A DNA stretch of 64,000 nt from Dyella halodurans (GTDB lineage: Bacteria; Pseudomonadota; Gammaproteobacteria; Xanthomonadales; Rhodanobacteraceae), in NCBI RefSeq assembly GCF_026283925.1, contig NZ_JAPDPF010000004.1, forward strand, positions 248,001 through 312,000, given 5' to 3'. The translations under genes and the position numbers were made by a program. A model generated the notes under the pieces. The model worked only from the letters and a program-made list of their open reading frames with translations. It was not told the origin of the DNA and did not search any database. Shown here piece after piece: positions 58,036-64,000 of the stretch. Position 1 is the first letter of the stretch; every line of letters starts with the position of its first letter.

Positions 58036-61000
58036 GTGAGCCACACCCTGGACTTGCCGCTTGAGTCGCCTATCGAACCGGGCCTGATGGTCATCCATGG
58101 CAACCGCATGGAGGACCTGCGCGACCTTCTGACGGCCTGGTTGGCCCGTGCACCGCTGCGTCCACTGGAAGACGAGCTGATGCTGGTGCAGAGCAACGGC
58201 ATCGCCCAGTGGCTGAAATGGGCGCTGGCGCGTCCGGCTGGCGAAGGCGGCCTCGGCATCAGCGCGGCGATCGATGTGCAATTGCCCGGCCGGTTTCTTT
58301 GGGCGGCCTATCGCAGCGTGCTAGGTCGCGACGCCGTGGCAACGACGTCGCCGTTTGACAAGTCACGCCTGGCCTGGCGACTGTTGCGCCTGCTACCCGA
58401 ACACCTGCACGAAGCCGATTTCGCCCCGCTGCGCGAGTTTCTCAGCGACGACCCGGACGAGCACAAGCGCTTCCAGCTGGCCGAGCGGGTGGCCGACCTG
58501 TTCGATCAATACCAGGTCTATCGCGCCGACTGGCTCGCCGATTGGGAGCAAGGTCGCTATCAATTGCGCGATGACCTGCGCAGCCGCCACACGCCGCTGG
58601 GCGATGACCAGCGCTGGCAGGCCCGGTTGTGGCAGCTCGTCCTGGATGACGTGGGTGAGGAACGCCACAACCATCGCGCGGCGGTCCATCATGCCTTCCT
58701 CGAGCGCATCGGCAGCTTGACCGCGCGGCCTGCCTCGCTGCCGCGACGCATCGTGGTGTTCGGCATCTCCTCGTTGCCACAGCAGACGCTGGAGGCGCTG
58801 ACCGCCCTGGCCCGATTCAGCCAGGTGATGCTGCTCGTCGCCAACCCCTGCCGCCACTACTGGGCCGACATCATCGAGGACCGCGAGCTGCTCAAGGCGA
58901 ACCAGCGACGCCAGGCCGGCAAGCCTGGCCTGCCGGTGGAGCCGCGCTATGAAGACCTTCATCTGCACGCGAACCCACTGCTGGCCGCCTGGGGTCGCCA
59001 GGGTCGCGACTACATCCGGCTGCTCGACGCCTTCGACAAGCCCGAGGGCTACCGCCAGCGCTTCGCCGCCTGGAACCGCAGCATCGACCTGTTCGCCGAT
59101 ACCGATGGCGATACGCTGTTGCGCCAGATCCAGCAGGCCATTCTCGATCTGGAGCCGCTGCCGCCCCACCCATCGCAGCGCAAGGCGTGGCGCAGCGACG
59201 ATGCTTCGTTGCGATTCCACCTCGCCCACAGTGCGCAGCGCGAGGTGGAGATTCTGCACGACCAGCTGCTGGCAATGTTCGAGGACGCGCGCCGCCGAGG
59301 CACGCCATTGTCGCCGCGCGACGTGATCGTGATGGTGCCCGATATCCAGGCCTACGCTCCGCATGTGCAAGCGGTCTTTGGCCGACTACCGGTCGACGAC
59401 CCGCGGCACCTGCCCTACTCCCTGGCCGACCAACCCTCGCGCGGTGCCGTGCCGTTGATGGTGGCGCTGGAGCATCTGCTCACGCTGCCGGATTCGCGCT
59501 TCGCGGTAAGCGCTGTACTGGACCTGCTCGATGTGCCGGCGCTGCGCACACGCTTCGCCATCGACGAGGCTGGCCTGCCCACGCTCAGACGCTGGATCGA
59601 AGGCTCCGGCATCCGCTGGGGCCTGCATGGCGAGCAGAAGCAGAGCCTCGACTTGCCCGGCATCGAACAGAACAGCTGGCGCTTCGGCCTGCAACGCATG
59701 CTGCTGGGCTATGCCGCGGGCGACGCCGATACCTGGCAAGGCATCGCACCCTACGATGAAGTGGGTGGACTCGACGCCGCCATGATTGGCCCGCTCACCG
59801 AGCTTTTCGATCAACTGGAACGCTACTGGCAGTTGCTGCGTGAAGCGGGCACGCCAGCCCAGTGGCATGAGCGCCTGCAGGCCCTGCTCGGCGACTTCTT
59901 CGCGCCGGACGATCCGGCCGATAGCGACCGTCTGGCGCGCCTTGGCGATGCCCTGGACGCCTGGCAGCAAGCGTGCACCGAGGCGGCATTCACGCAGCCC
60001 GTGCCGCTAGTCATCGTGCGCGAGCATTGGCTCAAGGCGATCGATGAAAGCCGCCTGTCGCAACGCTTCATGGGTGGTGCGGTGAGTTTCGGCACCTTGA
60101 TGCCCATGCGTGCCATCCCATTCCGCGTGGTATGCCTGCTCGGCATGAACGACGGCGACTACCCGCGTCGCCAGGCACCAGTCGACTTCGACCTGATGGC
60201 GCAGCCCGGCCACGCGCGGCCAGGTGATCGGTCCCGTCGCGAAGACGATCGTTACCTGTTCCTCGAGGCGCTGGTCTCCGCGCGCGATGCGCTCTATATC
60301 AGCTGGGTGGGTCGTAACGTGCGTGACAACAGCGCACTGCCAGCTTCGGTGCTCGTCGGCCAGCTGCGCGACTACGTCGCCGCCGGCTGGCATCGCGACG
60401 GCGATGACGCCAGCGATGCCGCCACCGGCCAGGCACTGGTGGAGGCCATGACGACGGAGCATCCGCTGCAACCATTCAGTCGACGCTACTTCAGCGCCGA
60501 TGCGAATGCCCACGTGTTCACCTATGCGCGCGAATGGCGGCAAGCGCATCGCAGCCACGTCGCCGCGCAAGGCGACAACGCCTTGGCGCGATGGGAAGCG
60601 GATGCTGCACTGGGCATCGGCCAGCTGCAAAGCTTCCTCAGTCGGCCGGTGCGCTACTTCTATAACCAGCGCCTGAAAGTGCATTTCGCCGACCTGGACG
60701 AGGAAACGCCCAATGACGAACCGTTCGCGCTGAACGCACTGGAACGACACGTCGCCAACACAAGCGTGCTGCGTGCTGCCGTACAGGCTGACGATACCGA
60801 CGAAGCCGTCGACATTGCCGCGCGCCATCTGGCCGAACAGGGCGCCCTGCCACCTGGCGGATTCGGCGAACTGCTGCGCGATACGCTGGCGCGGGAAGCC
60901 GGCGAGCTGGCCGCCCACTGGCTCGCGACCTGCCGACGCTGGCCGCAGGCTGCCGACAAGCTCGAGCTGCAGTACGCCGCGCACGGTGTTCGCATCGAAG

Positions 61001-61524
61001 ACTGGCTGACGGATCTGCGTGTGGGCGACGACACCCATCTCGTTCGCCTGGAGCTTGCCAGCGGCAAGCTGCGGCAGAAGGATGGCGGCCTTCGCCATGA
61101 CAAGCTGATCGGCGCCTGGGTGATCCACCTGCTTGCGCACGCCCACGGCCTGCGCCTGCAGACGCACGTCATCAGCGCGGATGCACACGTGATTCTTCGC
61201 GTGCTGGACAAGACCGAAGCGACCACGTGGACCGACCAGCTGCTGGCAGCACTGCGCGAAGGCATGAACGCACCGTTGCCGATAGCCCGCAAGGCTGCCT
61301 ATGCCTGGCTTCAGCATGCCAAGGACGAGGACAAGGCCCGTCAGCAGGCCGAACTCGCCTACGACGGCAGCGGATTCAGCCAGATTCCCGGCGAAGTCGA
61401 GGAAGACGCCTGCCTGGCGCGCGCTTGGCCCAGCTTCGCCCACATGGAAGCGGCAGGATTCAAGGCCTGGCTTGAGCTCTACCGCCCCTTGATGGATGTT
61501 GTCTCGCAAGGAGATGTCGCGTGA
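58036..61524 (+). CDS. recC: Exodeoxyribonuclease V gamma subunit
   Basis: The 1162-residue protein is RecC, the Chi-recognition and scaffold subunit of RecBCD. The start is a GTG at 58036, giving MSHTLDL and leading into LMVIHGNRMEDLRDLL, the usual RecC beginning. LMLVQSNGIAQWLKWALA and the later ISSLPQQTLEAL are family stretches, and FRVVCLLGMNDGDYPRR lies near 700. Length fits E. coli RecC (1122). It overlaps recB by four bases in a GTGA arrangement. Confidence 0.95.
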   Translation: MSHTLDLPLESPIEPGLMVIHGNRMEDLRDLLTAWLARAPLRPLEDELMLVQSNGIAQWLKWALARPAGEGGLGISAAIDVQLPGRFLWAAYRSVLGRDAVATTSPFDKSRLAWRLLRLLPEHLHEADFAPLREFLSDDPDEHKRFQLAERVADLFDQYQVYRADWLADWEQGRYQLRDDLRSRHTPLGDDQRWQARLWQLVLDDVGEERHNHRAAVHHAFLERIGSLTARPASLPRRIVVFGISSLPQQTLEALTALARFSQVMLLVANPCRHYWADIIEDRELLKANQRRQAGKPGLPVEPRYEDLHLHANPLLAAWGRQGRDYIRLLDAFDKPEGYRQRFAAWNRSIDLFADTDGDTLLRQIQQAILDLEPLPPHPSQRKAWRSDDASLRFHLAHSAQREVEILHDQLLAMFEDARRRGTPLSPRDVIVMVPDIQAYAPHVQAVFGRLPVDDPRHLPYSLADQPSRGAVPLMVALEHLLTLPDSRFAVSAVLDLLDVPALRTRFAIDEAGLPTLRRWIEGSGIRWGLHGEQKQSLDLPGIEQNSWRFGLQRMLLGYAAGDADTWQGIAPYDEVGGLDAAMIGPLTELFDQLERYWQLLREAGTPAQWHERLQALLGDFFAPDDPADSDRLARLGDALDAWQQACTEAAFTQPVPLVIVREHWLKAIDESRLSQRFMGGAVSFGTLMPMRAIPFRVVCLLGMNDGDYPRRQAPVDFDLMAQPGHARPGDRSRREDDRYLFLEALVSARDALYISWVGRNVRDNSALPASVLVGQLRDYVAAGWHRDGDDASDAATGQALVEAMTTEHPLQPFSRRYFSADANAHVFTYAREWRQAHRSHVAAQGDNALARWEADAALGIGQLQSFLSRPVRYFYNQRLKVHFADLDEETPNDEPFALNALERHVANTSVLRAAVQADDTDEAVDIAARHLAEQGALPPGGFGELLRDTLAREAGELAAHWLATCRRWPQAADKLELQYAAHGVRIEDWLTDLRVGDDTHLVRLELASGKLRQKDGGLRHDKLIGAWVIHLLAHAHGLRLQTHVISADAHVILRVLDKTEATTWTDQLLAALREGMNAPLPIARKAAYAWLQHAKDEDKARQQAELAYDGSGFSQIPGEVEEDACLARAWPSFAHMEAAGFKAWLELYRPLMDVVSQGDVA

Positions 61525-64000
61525 GCGCCAGCGCATCGCTCCAACCCCTGCAGCTGCCCCTGTATGACATCCAGCTGATCGAGGCCAGCGCGGGCACCGG
61601 CAAGACCTGGACCATCGCAGCGCTTTATCTGCGCCTGGTGCTGGGTCACGGCCGCACGGACGCCGAGCCCTTGCTGCCCGCCCAGATCCTGGTGCTTACC
61701 TTCACCAAGGCAGCCACGGCCGAGCTGCGCGAGCGCATTCGCGAACGCCTTGGCGAAGCCGCCGAGGCGTTCCGCCGCGATCACGCGTCCGATGACTTCC
61801 TGCGCGAACTCATCGCTGCCTATCCCGATGCCGATGCGCGCGCGCGCGCCGCCAGGCAACTCGAGCTGGCCGCGCAATGGATGGACGAAGCGGCCATCCA
61901 CACCATCCATGCCTGGTGCCAGCGCATGCTTGGCCGACACGCGTTTGATAGTGGCCATGCCTTTGTGCAGGACACCGAGATCGACGAAAGCGAACTGCTC
62001 GCCGAAGCCGTCCGCGATTACTGGCGCAGCTATTTTTTCCCGCTCGACCGTCACGGTGCGGCGGTGATCTCGCGCTGGTGGAAGAGCCCGCCGGCGTTGC
62101 TGAAAGCACTGCGTCCCCTGCTCCGCCAGCCGCTGCCAAGCCTGCGCCTGGATGGCAAGCCGCTGCCCGAACCAGCGCGCGCCCTCAGTGAATTCAAGCG
62201 CAGCGTCGAAGCACTGAGCGCGGCCGAAGCGGTCGCACGACAGCAGTGGCTGGAGAACGTGGAGCCGATCGAGACGATGTTTGCCGTGGCGCTGGACTCG
62301 GGCGCGCTGAACGGCAACAAGATGAGGCGCGAGAAAGTCGTGACCGAACTCGCACTGTTGCGGCAATGGTCGCAGGGCCTGGCCGACGCCAGCGAGACTC
62401 TTCCGCGCTATACCCAGACCGCACTGGCCGCTGCCAAGAACAAGAACGCCGCGCCGCTCATCCATGAAGCGTTCGTGGCCATCGAAGCCTGTGCCGCGAC
62501 GCGGAATGGTCTCGCTGCACTGCAGGCATCGATGTTGGCCCATGCCACCACCTGGGTGACCCGGCGGCTGGAGCAGACCAAGCTACGTCGCGCCCAGCTC
62601 GGTTTCGATGACATGCTCAAGCGCCTGGACGGCGCACTGCACAGCCACGCCGGCGCCAGGCTGGCCGACACCATCGCCAGGCAATACCCGATCGCTTTGA
62701 TCGACGAGTTCCAGGACACGGACCCACTGCAGTGGCGCATCTTTCGCCGCGTCTACGCGGGACGCGGGCCTACCGGCCTGCTGCTGATCGGCGATCCCAA
62801 GCAGGCGATTTATGGCTTCCGCGGCGCCGACATCCATACCTACCTGCGCGCCCGCGCCACGGCGCAACAACCAACCTGGACGCTCGACACCAATTACCGT
62901 TCGACCCAGGCGCTGGTGGGCGCGGTCAACCGCATTTTCGAGCATGCCGACAGCCATGCGGAGGGCGCCTTTGGCTTCGGACATGGCAGCAGCGCGCTGC
63001 CGTTCCACCCAGTCGCCGCGCGTGGACGAAACGATCGGCTCGTGCTTGATGGCCAGGCGCTACCGCCCATGCAACTGGCCGTCGAAGACCGGCCCGAAGC
63101 GATCAGCGGCTCGACCTATGTGGACGTGATGGCCCGCCACGCCGCCGCCTATCTGGTGCAACTGCTGACCGCGGCACAGCAAGGACGCTGCGGCTTCATG
63201 GACAAGGACGAGCAGGTCACGCCGTTGCGACCAGGCGATATCGCCATCCTCGTGCGCAACGGCAACGAAGCCGCACGCGTACGCGCTGAAATGCAGCGAC
63301 GTGGTCTCAAGAGTGTCTATCTGTCCGATCGCGATTCGGTTTATGCCTCGGCCGAGGCCGCCGATCTGTTGCGCTGGCTGCAAGCCTGCGCCGATCCGGG
63401 GTCCGACCGCAGCATGCGCGCGGCCCTGGCCACGCCGACGCTGGGACGAAGCGACGCGGAGCTGGACCGGCTCAATCTCGACGAGCATCACTGGGAAGCC
63501 TGTGGTGAACGCTTCCGCCAATTGCATGACACCTGGCAGCGCCATGGCGTGCTGGCCATGCTGCACGATCTGCTGCATGCCTTCGATCTCCCTGCCCACT
63601 TGCTCGCGCGGCCCGACGGCGAACGCGCGCTGACCAATCTGCTGCACCTGGCCGAGCTGCTGCAACACGCAGCGACGAGCCTGGACGGCGATCATGCGCT
63701 GATCCGTTACCTGGCCGCGCAGATGGCCACGGCGGTCGATCCGCAGGCGGAAACGGCGGAAGAGCAGATCGTGCACCTGGAAAGCGAGGCCGCGCTGATC
63801 AAGGTGGTGACCATCCACAAATCCAAGGGCCTGGAATACCCGCTGGTGCTGCTGCCCTTCGTCTGCGCCGCACGCGAGGTGAAACGCGATGACAGCTTCC
63901 TGTGGCATGACACGGAAGGTGAAGCGCAGATGGATCTGCGCGCCGACGACGCGGCACGGGCGCTCGCCGATCGCGAGCGCCTGCAGGAGGATCTTCGCCT
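61521..64000 (+). CDS. recB: Exodeoxyribonuclease V beta subunit, 3'-truncated by the window
   Basis: RecB is the 3'-5' helicase and nuclease subunit. The GTG start at 61521 overlaps the recC stop. About 826 codons are visible and the frame stays open to the window end, so the C-terminal nuclease domain lies outside. Helicase motifs seen are the Walker A in IEASAGTGKTWTIAALYLR (Lys28), LTFTKAATAELRERI, the Walker B in LIDEFQDTDPLQW near 395, IGDPKQAIYGFRGAD, TLDTNYRST and VTIHKSKGLEYPLV. recD probably follows outside the window. Confidence 0.95.
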   Translation, partial: MSASASLQPLQLPLYDIQLIEASAGTGKTWTIAALYLRLVLGHGRTDAEPLLPAQILVLTFTKAATAELRERIRERLGEAAEAFRRDHASDDFLRELIAAYPDADARARAARQLELAAQWMDEAAIHTIHAWCQRMLGRHAFDSGHAFVQDTEIDESELLAEAVRDYWRSYFFPLDRHGAAVISRWWKSPPALLKALRPLLRQPLPSLRLDGKPLPEPARALSEFKRSVEALSAAEAVARQQWLENVEPIETMFAVALDSGALNGNKMRREKVVTELALLRQWSQGLADASETLPRYTQTALAAAKNKNAAPLIHEAFVAIEACAATRNGLAALQASMLAHATTWVTRRLEQTKLRRAQLGFDDMLKRLDGALHSHAGARLADTIARQYPIALIDEFQDTDPLQWRIFRRVYAGRGPTGLLLIGDPKQAIYGFRGADIHTYLRARATAQQPTWTLDTNYRSTQALVGAVNRIFEHADSHAEGAFGFGHGSSALPFHPVAARGRNDRLVLDGQALPPMQLAVEDRPEAISGSTYVDVMARHAAAYLVQLLTAAQQGRCGFMDKDEQVTPLRPGDIAILVRNGNEAARVRAEMQRRGLKSVYLSDRDSVYASAEAADLLRWLQACADPGSDRSMRAALATPTLGRSDAELDRLNLDEHHWEACGERFRQLHDTWQRHGVLAMLHDLLHAFDLPAHLLARPDGERALTNLLHLAELLQHAATSLDGDHALIRYLAAQMATAVDPQAETAEEQIVHLESEAALIKVVTIHKSKGLEYPLVLLPFVCAAREVKRDDSFLWHDTEGEAQMDLRADDAARALADRERLQEDLR

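Overview
The window is about 64 kb of GC-rich DNA with tightly packed genes, many 4-base stop/start overlaps and long antisense reading frames, as expected of a high-GC proteobacterium. Gene content (recCB, a cbb3 oxidase under an Fnr/Anr-type regulator, NsrR with a quinol-type NorB, a DcaP-like porin) fits a gammaproteobacterium. Rhodanobacteraceae (Xanthomonadales) is my best guess, but it is inferred from gene content only. I see no rRNA, tRNA, CRISPR array, insertion sequence or prophage. Both ends cut genes: a glycoamylase-like gene on the left and recB on the right.

Region 1 (1-21.2 kb) is central sugar metabolism plus glucan synthesis. On the plus strand lie the end of a glycoamylase-like gene, an FAD oxidoreductase whose redox-active centre is altered, and a short NAD-type 6-phosphogluconate dehydrogenase. 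Converging on them is a minus-strand operon zwf - HAD hydrolase - tal - pgi - pgm - tkt, preceded by a 2884-residue cyclic beta-1,2-glucan synthase. Together these cover glucose-1-P/glucose-6-P interconversion, the two oxidative pentose phosphate dehydrogenases and the non-oxidative branch. No 6-phosphogluconolactonase is present in the window.

Region 2 (21.6-30 kb) is a tripartite RND efflux operon (membrane fusion protein, permease, outer membrane factor). Its fusion protein carries an extra C-terminal OmpA-like peptidoglycan-binding domain. The operon is divergent from a SulP anion transporter, and the gap between them holds what looks like a decayed gene.

Region 3 (30.3-40.6 kb) is a six-gene amino-acid decarboxylation module: a PotE-type antiporter, a lone periplasmic binding protein, a DcaP-like porin, two tandem Orn/Lys/Arg decarboxylases and an AdiC-like antiporter. 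It offers outer membrane entry, periplasmic capture, exchange and decarboxylation, and is probably an acid-stress or polyamine system.

Region 4 (40.6-55.7 kb), after an SDR gene, is a micro-oxic and nitric oxide block: nnrS, a truncated haemoglobin, a cytochrome c-FTR1 iron permease, fdxA, ccoNOQP with a short CcoH-like gene, ccoI, ccoS, an Fnr/Anr regulator with four cluster cysteines, nsrR and norB. Candidate Fnr/Anr boxes lie before nnrS, fdxA, ccoN and norB, and NsrR-like boxes before nsrR and norB.

Region 5 (55.7-64 kb) holds an unrecognised 150-residue gene, a secreted Sel1-like protein, a 0.8 kb gap, recC and the start of recB.
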